From JBHBQE01 sp041776485 (GTDB lineage: Bacteria; Bacillota; Clostridia; Lachnospirales; Lachnospiraceae), in assembly GCA_041776485.1 (NCBI GenBank), contig JBHBQE010000018.1:122340-186339 (forward strand): a DNA stretch of 64,000 bases, in the 5' to 3' direction. The notes under the pieces were generated by a model. It did no database searches. It worked only from the letters and a program-made list of their open reading frames with translations, and was not told where the DNA came from. The position numbers were made by a program, and so were the translations under genes. This document shows, piece by piece, positions 35,823-45,121 of this stretch (its first letter is position 1; every line of letters starts with the position of its first letter).

Positions 35823-37031
35823 TCAAAATTTCGAGATTATGATATCATAACTTTTATCCGCCGAATAATTTTCCTTTAAAAATGAAAATCCTTTTTCTTT
35901 CATGGGACTTATATCCTCGGCTAATATTTCCTTCAGTTTTTTAACAAAATCAGCTGTATTTCTGCTTTCGCACCACCAACCAAAACCGTTATCCACTATT
36001 ATATCGCCAACATCTGTATTTACATCAGTACAGGCAAAGACAGGAAGCTTTGCCTGCATATAGCTAAGCATTCGGCTGGGAAAATTAGGAATGCTAAACC
36101 TATAATCCAGTAATAACATTCCAATATCACAAGCAGCTACTAATGCATCATATTCTGCTTTAGAAATCTTCTTCATAAGACTAATATTCTTGGGTTCATC
36201 ATACTTAACAAAGCTTTCCAACTTCGTATACTCAGTACCATCACCAATTATCAGAAAATATATATTGTCAAAATAGTTCTGTTGTTCTCTAAGACATTTT
36301 ACTAAAAAATCTATACCCTGAGGTCTGCCAAGATTTCCCCCATATACAAATATTTTTTTATCAAGGGGCAGTCCATATGTTTTTCGCAATTCTTTCCTTT
36401 TATCATCATCAATGCTTATATCCAGTATCTCTATACTATTAGGACACACCTCAACCGTATTTTTATCAAGCTCTGCATTATGTTTCAATATGTAATCCAC
36501 ATTAGCCTGACTCATACAACCGATATAATCTGATATATCGTATAGTCTCTTCTCTTTTCTTCTAAAATATCTGTAGATAAATCCTTTTAATCCAGTTTTT
36601 TTGAGCATTCCCATATCCACAGCGTTTTGAGGAAAAATATCCTTTAAAAGTAAATAGGTTTTTGCATTATCTCTTTTTCTGATAAACTCTATTGCATTGC
36701 AAAAAGTTATTGGCGGTGTAGAATATAACACCAAATCAAATTTAACATTGCTAACATATTTTTTTATTCCTTGGATAAATCTTGGTTCTATCCCAATAGT
36801 GGATAGTCCCTTTTCAATCATATTAGTCTTTTGGGTATTTCCTATTTTGAGTTTAAGTATCGTGCTGTTTTGATGCTTTATAATATGAGTACCCTCTTTC
36901 TTTCTCCTCTCTGTGGGCGATATTATATAAAGTGAGTGCCCATTTTTTATAAACTCCCTAAGTAAGTCTGTATATATATTTCTATCGTCTAGCGAACGAA
37001 AATCTAATAATGTTAAAAACAGTATATTCAT
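35823..37031 (-). CDS. GT4 glycosyltransferase (WbuB-like)
   Basis: A 402-residue GT-B retaining glycosyltransferase. The N-terminal Rossmann half has LLKDIFPQNAVDMGML, characteristic of WbuB/WbpH-type transferases often placed beside CapE/CapF genes; it is followed by PNSIEI and KKIFVYGGNLGRPQGIDF. The C-terminal half lacks a sharp EX7E but has IPNFPSRMLSYMQAKLPV in its place. It likely transfers the L-configured amino sugar made by the neighbouring enzymes to the lipid-linked sugar started by the PglC-type transferase. The acceptor is inferred, not proven. Confidence 0.78.
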   Translation of the reverse strand: MNILFLTLLDFRSLDDRNIYTDLLREFIKNGHSLYIISPTERRKKEGTHIIKHQNSTILKLKIGNTQKTNMIEKGLSTIGIEPRFIQGIKKYVSNVKFDLVLYSTPPITFCNAIEFIRKRDNAKTYLLLKDIFPQNAVDMGMLKKTGLKGFIYRYFRRKEKRLYDISDYIGCMSQANVDYILKHNAELDKNTVEVCPNSIEILDISIDDDKRKELRKTYGLPLDKKIFVYGGNLGRPQGIDFLVKCLREQQNYFDNIYFLIIGDGTEYTKLESFVKYDEPKNISLMKKISKAEYDALVAACDIGMLLLDYRFSIPNFPSRMLSYMQAKLPVFACTDVNTDVGDIIVDNGFGWWCESRNTADFVKKLKEILAEDISPMKEKGFSFLKENYSADKSYDIIISKF

Positions 37032-37043
37032 TGGGTAATATTT

Positions 37044-37664
37044 CTATTTAACCTTTCTGGCAGGTATTCCCACATAAGTACCGGAAACCTCTATATCATT
37101 GATTACCACTGCTCCCGCGCCTATAATGCAATCATCACATATATTTATATTATTACTTATTATTACTCCTGCACCAATCCAAGTTCTTTTTCCAATTAGT
37201 ACAGTTCCTGCCAAGTGCGCTCCCACAGAGACATGGGCATAATCCCCAATTACATTGTCATGATCTACTGTTGCTCCTGTATTAATAATACACCCATTTC
37301 CAATCTTTGTTCCAGGATTTATTACAGCTCCCGCCATAATTACAGTTCCTTCACCAATCACCACATCAGAAGATACCGTGCTATTAGGATGGATTAAGGA
37401 CACTACCTTACCAAAATTACTGAGACTCTCCTGAATACCCTGTCGAAGTTTGGAATTTCCTACGGCAACTACAATGTCATATTCTTCATTAATAAATTTT
37501 AATACATCATTAATCTTACAGACAATCGGATAACCACCACATTCTGTCAATTTTTCATTATCATCTGCAAAAACTATATATCTGTAATTGTTTAGTCTGG
37601 CAATATCGGCTAAAACCCTTCCATGTCCTCCGGCTCCTATTATAGCTAATTTTTTATTATTCAT
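37044..37664 (-). CDS. pglD: PglD-type sugar N-acetyltransferase
   Basis: A left-handed beta-helix acetyltransferase of about 206 residues, starting at the ATG at 37664 in ATGATG (GAGG six bases before). The N-terminal GAGGHGRVLADIARL binds the nucleotide sugar, and the hexapeptide repeats start near residue 90. NTGATVDHDNVIGDYAHVSVGAHLAG includes the histidine base used in PglD. In Campylobacter PglD acetylates the 4-amino group made by PglE, completing UDP-diNAcBac. The start overlaps the PglC stop by eight bases, and PglE lies just beyond, so the three act together. Confidence 0.85.
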   Translation of the reverse strand: MNNKKLAIIGAGGHGRVLADIARLNNYRYIVFADDNEKLTECGGYPIVCKINDVLKFINEEYDIVVAVGNSKLRQGIQESLSNFGKVVSLIHPNSTVSSDVVIGEGTVIMAGAVINPGTKIGNGCIINTGATVDHDNVIGDYAHVSVGAHLAGTVLIGKRTWIGAGVIISNNINICDDCIIGAGAVVINDIEVSGTYVGIPARKVK

Positions 37665-38316
37665 CATACCCCTCAAATTCTTCCATAGTAGCTGAAGTTG
37701 CTGAATGAATGCCTTCCCTTTTTAATATGGATTTTATAGTATCTATAACTATCTTTACATCACCGATAAATGTAATATTATTAACATACTCCAAATCCAT
37801 CGCAAACTTTTCTTCCCAGCTAACAGCATTTCTGCCATTTACCTGAGCATAGCCTGTTAGTCCCGGTTTCACATCATGCCTATGTCTTTGCTCATTTGTA
37901 TATCTAGGTAAATACTTTACAAGTAAAGGTCTTGGTCCAATCCAACACATATCCCTAAATATCAATATATTAAATAATATTTCCGGTATTTCATCAAGGC
38001 TGCTGCTCCTAAGCTTTTTGCCAAAACTGGTTAATCTGACAGAATCCGGCAGCAACTCCCCATTTTCATCCCTTTCATCTGTCATACTTCTGAATTTATA
38101 TAGCTTAAAAATTTTTTCCTTTCCGGTTCCAGGGTCTATCTTCCCTGGTCTATCTTGAGCAAATATTACCGGTGATCCTAGTTTAATCCTTATTAAAACA
38201 GCTAAAAGAATATAAAGCCAACTAAAAACAATTATAAAAACAAAGGCTAAAAGCCAGCCAATAATTGGCTTAAATACTGCCTCATAGGGTCCATTTACTA
38301 CATGTCTGCTATCCAT
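37657..38316 (-). CDS. pglC: PglC-type initiating phosphoglycosyl transferase
   Basis: A 219-residue monotopic membrane enzyme of the bacterial sugar transferase family (single re-entrant helix at ~15-42). It moves phospho-sugar from UDP to undecaprenyl phosphate and starts the repeat unit. Signatures include GSPVIFAQDRPGK, YKFRSMTDERDENG with the catalytic aspartate-glutamate pair, SLDEIPEILFN, and KPGLTGYAQVNGRN. The length and placement between PglD and PglE suggest that the first sugar is diNAcBac-like. Large WcaJ-type N-terminal helices are absent. Confidence 0.92.
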   Translation of the reverse strand: MDSRHVVNGPYEAVFKPIIGWLLAFVFIIVFSWLYILLAVLIRIKLGSPVIFAQDRPGKIDPGTGKEKIFKLYKFRSMTDERDENGELLPDSVRLTSFGKKLRSSSLDEIPEILFNILIFRDMCWIGPRPLLVKYLPRYTNEQRHRHDVKPGLTGYAQVNGRNAVSWEEKFAMDLEYVNNITFIGDVKIVIDTIKSILKREGIHSATSATMEEFEGYDE

Positions 38317-38321
38317 AATAA

Positions 38322-39593
38322 TTATTTAAAACACCTTTTTATTATTTCGATAATTATATCCTGCTGCTTACTTGTCATATTAATATCACTGGGAAGACAT
38401 ATTCCTCTGTTAAAAATATCCATTCCAACGTCTATATTTTCACCCTCAATATAGGCATTAGTCCGTGCCCTTCCATTGCCGCTTGCGGTAATAAAACTGT
38501 TCATACGATAAACAGGCTGCATATGCATTGGCTTCCATATGGGTCTTGATTCCACATTGTATTTAGCCAAAGTTTCCAAAATTTCTGTCGGCGTAGAACG
38601 CCCAAGGCTTTTCTCGTACATTGCTTCATTTTCAGAACGCACATGTCTGCCCATTGACTCTTTGTCTATAATCAAGCAGCTGAGCCAAAAGTTCGGATCA
38701 GTTTTCCTCTCATCAAAGGGATTTAACGTAACCGGAAGAGAACTAAATCCGCCCTTATATCTTCCATATATAGCTTTCTTCATTTCTATATGCTCTTCTA
38801 AATGAAGCATTTGCCCACGTCCAACACCTGCAATCACATTACTCATTCTATAGTTGTAGCCAAGCTCCTCATGCTGATACCAGGGTGCTGCCTCTCTTGC
38901 CTGAGTAGACCATTTTTTAACCTTTTCACAATCCTCTTTACTATTTGTAAGTAAAAAGCCCCCTGTGCTCGCCGTAATAATTTTATTACCATTTGCTGAC
39001 AGGCACCCAATATCACCAAAGCTGCCTGTTTGCCGGTTATTATAGGTCGCACCAAAGGACTCGGCTGCATCCTCAATAATAAGCGCTCCGTGTCTGTCTG
39101 CTATAGCCCTTATTTCATCTATTTTCGCCGGAACTCCATATAAGTGTGCCAATACGATAAGCTTAACCTCAGGATAAATCTCAAAGGCTTTCTCCAGAGC
39201 AGTCGGATCCATATTCCATGTATCATATTCCGTATCAATAAATACAGGAATCCCTCCCTCATATACCACAGGGTTAACTGTAGCATCAAAGGTCATATCA
39301 GAACAAAAAACTTTTTTTTGAAATAACATTCCCTTCCCAATCTCCGGTTGACCGTACAACTTCAATCCTGCAAGTTTGCATGCCATATGAAGTGAAGCTG
39401 TACCGGAGGACAGCCCTACAGCATATTTAACCCCCACCTTTTTTGCAACCATTTTCTCCCACTCATTAATATTCTCCCCGGCAGTGGTAATCCAGTTGCT
39501 GTCAAAGGCTTCCATGACAAACTGCCTTTCCTCACCATGCATTTTTGGACTTGACAGCCATATTTTTTGTTCAAAGGGTTTGATTTTAGTCAT
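38322..39593 (-). CDS. pglE: PglE/DegT-family sugar 4-aminotransferase
   Basis: A 423-residue pyridoxal-phosphate aminotransferase. The cofactor lysine lies in LSANGNKIITASTGG, a segment seen in PglE and LegC types, preceded by EDAAESFGATY. PglE adds an amino group to C4 of UDP-4-keto-6-deoxy-GlcNAc. It overlaps the oxidoreductase gene by four bases (39590-39593) and is six bases before PglC. A matching PglF dehydratase (large membrane form) is not encoded in the window. Confidence 0.88.
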   Translation of the reverse strand: MTKIKPFEQKIWLSSPKMHGEERQFVMEAFDSNWITTAGENINEWEKMVAKKVGVKYAVGLSSGTASLHMACKLAGLKLYGQPEIGKGMLFQKKVFCSDMTFDATVNPVVYEGGIPVFIDTEYDTWNMDPTALEKAFEIYPEVKLIVLAHLYGVPAKIDEIRAIADRHGALIIEDAAESFGATYNNRQTGSFGDIGCLSANGNKIITASTGGFLLTNSKEDCEKVKKWSTQAREAAPWYQHEELGYNYRMSNVIAGVGRGQMLHLEEHIEMKKAIYGRYKGGFSSLPVTLNPFDERKTDPNFWLSCLIIDKESMGRHVRSENEAMYEKSLGRSTPTEILETLAKYNVESRPIWKPMHMQPVYRMNSFITASGNGRARTNAYIEGENIDVGMDIFNRGICLPSDINMTSKQQDIIIEIIKRCFK

Positions 39594-40672
39594 TTACTAA
39601 ATATTCCTCTCATATCTGTACTTGCAAAGCTACTAATCGGAAATACAGCCGTTCCCCCCGTTTTCATCGACTTATAAATTCCAAGTATCATTTCAAGTGC
39701 ATTACGACCAGCAACTGCATCCACATAGGGCTTTCTGTTATTTTTTACAGCTTCTATCATATCCGCATACAAAGGGGTGTGTCCGTTACCATAAACATTC
39801 TCGGTAACCTCCTTTAAATCCTTCGCTTGACCATCACTGACATTTTCGTCTGAAAACTCCCAAACGTCAATATTATTCATGGATTTTCCACCAAGCTTAA
39901 CAGTCCCCTTATCTCCAAACAGATAAAAGGTTTCCTCAAGATTTTTAGGATATACGTTAGTCGTACCTTCAATGGTAGCAACGGCGTGATTTGCAAACTC
40001 TACAACAGCCACGCCAACGTCCTCAGCTTCAAGATAATTATGCTGTCTCTGTCTTGTAATTCCATGTATAGAAATTACCTCGTCCCCCATCATCCACCTT
40101 AATATATCAATTGCATGTATACACTGGTTCATCAGGCAGCCGCCATCTTCTTCCCAGGTTCCTCTCCATGGAGCTTGTGTATAATAATCTCTGCCCCGAT
40201 TCCATCTAACATGCACTGAACCATGGGAAATATTACCAAATCTTCCTGCCTCTAACGCTGTCCTTACCTGTTGAACTGCCAGATTAAATCTATTTTGGTG
40301 ACAAGCGCATACCTTTACACCCTTGTCACTTGAACGTCTTATAATTTCCTCCGCATCAGCCATATTCATCGCCATAGGCTTTTCAATAATAACGTTTATT
40401 CCATGGTCTATACAATATAATGCTATTTCAGCATGAACTCCGGATGAGGTTGCAATTGCAACCAATTCAAGCTCCGGATGTTCGTTAATCATATCCTTGT
40501 AATTCACATATTTTGCTATAGACGCTTCATTTTCCAGGCCATGTTTGGAAAGCAAAATATCAATTTTTTCAACTTCTAAATCACAGGCTGCAACAAATTC
40601 CAGATTGTTTAGCAATACCGCCTTGACATGATTTGTTGCTATTCTGCCGCAGCCTATTATCGCATATTTCAT
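39590..40672 (-). CDS. wbpB: Gfo/Idh/MocA oxidoreductase of the WlbA/WbpB type
   Basis: A 360-residue NAD-dependent sugar dehydrogenase, starting at ATG 40672 behind AAGGAG (an ATG at 40693 adds seven residues without support). The GCGRIATNHVKA dinucleotide loop, EKPMAMNMADAE lysine region, and the RWNRGRDYYTQAPWRGTWEEDGG loop followed by CLMNQCIHAIDILRW are characteristic of UDP-2-acetamido-2-deoxy-glucuronate 3-oxidases (WlbA/WbpB). It makes the 3-keto sugar acted on by the WbpE-like aminotransferase encoded next. Confidence 0.87.
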   Translation of the reverse strand: MKYAIIGCGRIATNHVKAVLLNNLEFVAACDLEVEKIDILLSKHGLENEASIAKYVNYKDMINEHPELELVAIATSSGVHAEIALYCIDHGINVIIEKPMAMNMADAEEIIRRSSDKGVKVCACHQNRFNLAVQQVRTALEAGRFGNISHGSVHVRWNRGRDYYTQAPWRGTWEEDGGCLMNQCIHAIDILRWMMGDEVISIHGITRQRQHNYLEAEDVGVAVVEFANHAVATIEGTTNVYPKNLEETFYLFGDKGTVKLGGKSMNNIDVWEFSDENVSDGQAKDLKEVTENVYGNGHTPLYADMIEAVKNNRKPYVDAVAGRNALEMILGIYKSMKTGGTAVFPISSFASTDMRGIFSK

Positions 40673-40726
40673 CTTATCTCCTTTTTTCAACAAGCTATAA
40701 TCAATTATTAAACCTAAACCCCTGTT

Positions 40727-41869
40727 CTATAAGCTGCTTTTAAGTGCAGAAATCACTAATTGCACATCCGTCTCCTGCATATAGGGATGCATAGGTAAGC
40801 TTAGCACTTTTTTACATAGTTCTTCAGTCACTCTGCAATCCACTATATCACTGCCTGTTCCTGAAAAAGCACCCTGAGTATGCATAGGTTTGGGATAATA
40901 CACCATAGTTGGTATACCCTTCCCCCTCATTTCCAGCTGCAATTTATCCCTATCTATATCATCAGATAGCTGAATGGTATACTGTGCCCAACTGCTGGTA
41001 AACCCTTCCTTTATATCGGGTATTGTAATCTTTGTCTCCAGTTTACTATTATGTATTTCTTTATTATATATTTTTGCAATGTGGTTTACACTGTCCACCT
41101 CATAGTCACGAAACGCTTTAAACTTTACCTGCAAAATTGCTGCCTGGATAGTGTCGAGACGAGAATTATAGCCAAGTCTTATATTATCATATTTGTTCTC
41201 AAAGGCCTTCCCATGTACCGCATAGCTCCTAATAAGCTCCGCCCAATTATCATTATCTGTAAATATAGCCCCGCCATCTCCATAACAGCCTAGCGGTTTT
41301 GCCGGAAAGAAACTTGTTGTTGAGATATCCCCAAATGAGCATGCTCTTTTATCGCCTATTCTACCCCCGAACCCCTGGGCACCATCTTCCAATAATAACA
41401 GACCATATTTATCACAAATTTTTCTTATAGCAGGATAGTCCGCAGGTTGTCCAAATAAATCTACCGCAATCACCGCCTTGGCTTCATACCTTCCTTCGTC
41501 AATGACCCTTTGAATCGCTTCCTCGAGTTTTGTAGGACTGATATTATAAGTATATTTATCAACATCAACAAATACACACTTACAGCCCTCCCTTGCGGGA
41601 CATTCTCCACTGGAGAAAAAAGTAAAATCCGGGATAAATACCGCGTCATTCTCACCTAATTCCCATGCTCTGATTGCAAGAGTTATAGCATCTGTACCAT
41701 TCGCGCAGGTAATACAATGCTTCACACCCACATAATCTGCCAGCTCTTTTTCCAACCCTCTAACATTAGGTCCGGATATAAAAGCAGAGGATTTACAAAC
41801 CTCTGCTATCCTTTGGTCAATTTCCTGCTTTAGTTTCTGATACTGTATAGACAAATCTCGAAATTGCAT
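40727..41869 (-). CDS. wbpE: WbpE-type DegT/DnrJ aminotransferase
   Basis: A 380-residue PLP enzyme that adds an amino group to C3 of the 3-keto sugar acid. The cofactor lysine is in SFFPAKPLGCYGDGGAIFT; the earlier FIPDFTFFSSGEC and LLEDGAQGFGG segments match WbpE/WlbC. It lies between the WbpB-like oxidase and an acyltransferase, consistent with the WbpA-B-E-D route to UDP-2,3-diacetamido-2,3-dideoxy-glucuronate. Confidence 0.88.
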   Translation of the reverse strand: MQFRDLSIQYQKLKQEIDQRIAEVCKSSAFISGPNVRGLEKELADYVGVKHCITCANGTDAITLAIRAWELGENDAVFIPDFTFFSSGECPAREGCKCVFVDVDKYTYNISPTKLEEAIQRVIDEGRYEAKAVIAVDLFGQPADYPAIRKICDKYGLLLLEDGAQGFGGRIGDKRACSFGDISTTSFFPAKPLGCYGDGGAIFTDNDNWAELIRSYAVHGKAFENKYDNIRLGYNSRLDTIQAAILQVKFKAFRDYEVDSVNHIAKIYNKEIHNSKLETKITIPDIKEGFTSSWAQYTIQLSDDIDRDKLQLEMRGKGIPTMVYYPKPMHTQGAFSGTGSDIVDCRVTEELCKKVLSLPMHPYMQETDVQLVISALKSSL

Positions 41870-41905
41870 ATTTCTCCTTTATTTTTATTGACAATTATAT
41901 TGATA

Positions 41906-42796
41906 CTATTTTTTAATCGGCTTTGCCGGATTTCCAACAACTATACTATTGTCTTCAATACTGTTCAATACATTTGTACCCATTCCAACAATACAATTTT
42001 CTCCGATATATATTCTGTTTTTTATACTGGAATTAACACCTAAAAAGGATTTTCTTCCTATCTCGGCAAATCCTCCAACCATACTGCCTGCCGTCACTTC
42101 TGTATTATCCCCCAAGTGCACATCATGTGCAATGTAAACCAGGTTATCTATCTTAACGTAATCCCCTATTACCGTACTTTCACATGCTCCTCTGGCTATC
42201 GTGCTACAAGCTCCTATTTCCACTGATTGTCCCATAATAACGTTACCAAAAGTCGGTATCCTGTATCTGTTCTTATTTTTATCATATGTTACATTAAAGC
42301 TGTCATTACCAATAGAAGTATTTTCAGCACAAATAAAATTATCTCCAATTACAGCATGCTTAATTTTTGCTCCTGCATGAATTGTAGCATTATCTCCAAT
42401 AACTACATTATGTCCAATCAAGACTCCCGGCTCAATATAAGAATTTTTACCGATTTCAACATTTTTACCGATATAATAACCGCCTTTAGTTAAATCATAG
42501 CCTAAAGCCATCTCCTGCTTACGCTCATATTCTGCAAAATCAGATATATACTTGGCATACTCAAATTGAGGATTATCTGTAAAAATAAAACAATTATATT
42601 GTTTATATTCCTCCGGTACTGTAATCCCATTTTCAACAAATATCAAACTTTCGTGAACATCCTTAAGACTACTTACTAAATGTTCAACTTTTTTCCCTAT
42701 ATACATCACGGTATTATCTTTAGGGTTTCCTGAATACGATACTCCATATACATAAAAATTATGCTCTTTTGAGATATCACTTACATTTTTTCTCAT
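41906..42796 (-). CDS. Hexapeptide-repeat N-acyltransferase (LpxD/WbpD-like), copy 1
   Basis: A 296-residue left-handed beta-helix protein. An N-terminal domain of about 100 residues is followed by many hexapeptide repeats (IGKNVEIGKNSYIEPG and similar) and a FNVTYDKNKNRYRIPTFGN loop characteristic of LpxD/WbpD-like enzymes, then AHDVHLGDNTEV. It probably acetylates the 3-amino group made by WbpE. It is about twice the usual WbpD length (~190), so an LpxD-like origin is possible. A sister protein lies at 44219. Confidence 0.72.
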   Translation of the reverse strand: MRKNVSDISKEHNFYVYGVSYSGNPKDNTVMYIGKKVEHLVSSLKDVHESLIFVENGITVPEEYKQYNCFIFTDNPQFEYAKYISDFAEYERKQEMALGYDLTKGGYYIGKNVEIGKNSYIEPGVLIGHNVVIGDNATIHAGAKIKHAVIGDNFICAENTSIGNDSFNVTYDKNKNRYRIPTFGNVIMGQSVEIGACSTIARGACESTVIGDYVKIDNLVYIAHDVHLGDNTEVTAGSMVGGFAEIGRKSFLGVNSSIKNRIYIGENCIVGMGTNVLNSIEDNSIVVGNPAKPIKK

Positions 42797-42866
42797 AATA
42801 TAAAATCTATATTTCTTTCCAACTATTCAAATTTATATGTTCCACAATTAGAAATAGTATAAATTG

Positions 42867-44195
42867 TCATAGTCTCCAGAACCTCATACCTGATGCTCTT
42901 AATTCATCCATTCTGTACAGACTTTTCACATCCACCAATATTTTCTCCTCATCTGATATTTCAGCTTTAAATAGTTCCCTAATCTGCATCATCGACATTG
43001 ATCTGTAATCACTATGTCCCACTGCTACTATTACGCAATCAGCCTTAGGAATATCTTTCCAGTCCACCAAATCTACATTATATTCTCGTTTTGCTACTTC
43101 CTTGTCTGCCCAAGAATCTGTCACTACCGGATCAATCTCGTAAGATTTTAACCTGTTAATAATATCTACTACCTTACTGTTACGTGTATCCGGACAATTT
43201 TCTTTAAATGTAATCCCCAGCACTATAACAGTAGCTTTCTTTGGTGCCAATCCTGCTTCTATCATCTCTTTAATAGCAGCGTCTGCAACAAAAGCACCCA
43301 TGGAATCATTTACTTTTCGTCCGTTTAGTATAATACGGCTATGATAGCCAAGTTTTTCTGCTGCATTTGTCAAATAATACGGATCAATACTAATGCAATG
43401 ACCGCCTACCAGTCCGGGTCTAAATCCTAATGCATTCCATTTAGTATTCATTCCTGCCAGCACTTCATCAGTATCTATGCCCAGTTTATCACATATCATG
43501 GCAATTTCATTCATAAAAGCTATATTGATATCACGTTGACTGTTCTCAATAACCTTAACTGCCTCTGCTGTTCTTATATTTGATACAAGAAATGTGCCTG
43601 ACTTAATTACTATATCGTATACCCTCTTTATTTCTCTGGACGATTCCTCATCCATACCAGAAACTACTTTTACTATATTGGGTAACCTATGAATATAGTC
43701 TCCTGGATTTATTCTTTCCGGGCTATACCCTATCTTCCAGTCAACACCACACTTCAAACCAGATTCTTTCTCTATAATTGGAACACAGATATCTTCCGTT
43801 ACACCCGGGTATACAGTCGATTCAAATACAACAATAGCACCTGGAGTTAAATTCTTTCCTACAATCTGTGATGCTCCCTCTACCGGTCTCAAATCTGGAG
43901 TAGTATCATCATTAATTGGTGTTGGTACAGCAATTATAATAAATTTTGCCTCTTTAAGTAATTCAGGGTTTGCTGTAAATTCAACAGTTGTCTCTCTAAT
44001 TGATTCTCCAATCTCATTGGTCGAATCTATGCCATTTGTATACTCCTCGATTCTTTTCTCATTAATGTCAAAACCTATAACTTTAATATGCTTAGCAAAT
44101 TCAACTGCTATTGGCATACCTACATACCCCAAACCAACTAATGCAAGCTTTTCTTTTCCGGATATTAATCTTTGGTAAATATTATTAAATTCCAT
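42867..44195 (-). CDS. wbpA: UDP-N-acetylhexosamine 6-dehydrogenase (WbpA/TviB type)
   Basis: A 442-residue NAD-dependent dehydrogenase that oxidises UDP-GlcNAc (or GalNAc) to the uronic acid. Motifs: LGYVGMPIAVEFAK, the PTPINDDTTPDL segment, YSPERINPGD, and the catalytic cysteine in VGGHCISIDPYYLT, with the last helix LRASGMRFWRL typical of TviB/WbpA types. It begins the uronic branch completed by WbpB, WbpE and an acyltransferase. AAGGAG lies eight bases before the ATG. Confidence 0.93.
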   Translation of the reverse strand: MEFNNIYQRLISGKEKLALVGLGYVGMPIAVEFAKHIKVIGFDINEKRIEEYTNGIDSTNEIGESIRETTVEFTANPELLKEAKFIIIAVPTPINDDTTPDLRPVEGASQIVGKNLTPGAIVVFESTVYPGVTEDICVPIIEKESGLKCGVDWKIGYSPERINPGDYIHRLPNIVKVVSGMDEESSREIKRVYDIVIKSGTFLVSNIRTAEAVKVIENSQRDINIAFMNEIAMICDKLGIDTDEVLAGMNTKWNALGFRPGLVGGHCISIDPYYLTNAAEKLGYHSRIILNGRKVNDSMGAFVADAAIKEMIEAGLAPKKATVIVLGITFKENCPDTRNSKVVDIINRLKSYEIDPVVTDSWADKEVAKREYNVDLVDWKDIPKADCVIVAVGHSDYRSMSMMQIRELFKAEISDEEKILVDVKSLYRMDELRASGMRFWRL

Positions 44196-44218
44196 ATTTA
44201 TTGCTCCTTGTATAAATA

Positions 44219-45121
44219 CTATACCTTAATATATTCTCTTGCAGGATTTCCTATTACAATAGTATCTGCAGGTACATCTTTTGTCACAACTGCTCCCATG
44301 CCTACAAATCCATTTTTATTAACTCTGCACTGATTTCTTATTATGCTGCCTGCAATATAGCCATTTGTTTCTACTATAGAACTTCCACCTAAAGAACACG
44401 GAAAAGCTAGCGTAGCATTTTCACCAATATGACAATTATGTGCAATATGTGATAAACTATCAATTTTTGCTCCATCTTCAATTACGGTATCATCTATTGT
44501 TCCTCGTGCCACGCACACATTGCTACTTATAAGTACATTGTTTCCGATTGTAACACCACCAAAATGTTTGACCATATTTTTTTGATTTTTTTGATTTTGT
44601 GTATATCCAAAACCATCATGACCTATCACACATCCTGATTGTATTTCAGTACAATCTCCTATGGTAACCTTATGAATAATTGAAACATTATTCCATATTA
44701 CGGTATTATCCCCTATTATAATTTCTCCATCTAATGAACAATTATGACCAATCCTAACATTCTTTCCAAGTTTTACATTTGGTCCGATATAGGTGAATTG
44801 CCCTATTTGCGGATAGTTATCATCATCACTGTAAAAATGCTCTATCGAAGAAAAAAACGCCTGCTTTGATTCTGCTGTTTTGATTACATTGGATGCAATT
44901 ACCTTAACATCTTCTGCCACAATGGCTAAAGTAATACTATCATTCAATACCCTATCATCAATATTTTCTTGTTTCTTTATCCAAGTAAATGTCCCCGGTA
45001 TATAATTATTTAATGATGAAAATCCTTTAATCTCTGTTGACTCATCTCCTTCAAAGGAATATGGAATATTAACGTCTGACAAAAAGTGCAAAATATCTCC
45101 AACTTTAATATTACTACTCAT
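44219..45121 (-). CDS. Hexapeptide-repeat acyltransferase (LpxD-like), copy 2
   Basis: A 300-residue protein with the LpxD layout: an N-terminal uridine-binding-like domain (~1-95) with GDILHFLSDVNIPYSF, then long hexapeptide repeats, the HDGFGYTQNQKNQKNMVKHF loop (a catalytic His region), and a second loop RGTIDDTVIEDG before AHNCHIGENATL. LpxD acylates amino groups of UDP-sugars. It is similar in layout to the protein at 41906, so the two may acylate different positions or be paralogues. It overlaps the deacetylase-like gene by eight bases. Confidence 0.72.
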   Translation of the reverse strand: MSSNIKVGDILHFLSDVNIPYSFEGDESTEIKGFSSLNNYIPGTFTWIKKQENIDDRVLNDSITLAIVAEDVKVIASNVIKTAESKQAFFSSIEHFYSDDDNYPQIGQFTYIGPNVKLGKNVRIGHNCSLDGEIIIGDNTVIWNNVSIIHKVTIGDCTEIQSGCVIGHDGFGYTQNQKNQKNMVKHFGGVTIGNNVLISSNVCVARGTIDDTVIEDGAKIDSLSHIAHNCHIGENATLAFPCSLGGSSIVETNGYIAGSIIRNQCRVNKNGFVGMGAVVTKDVPADTIVIGNPAREYIKV

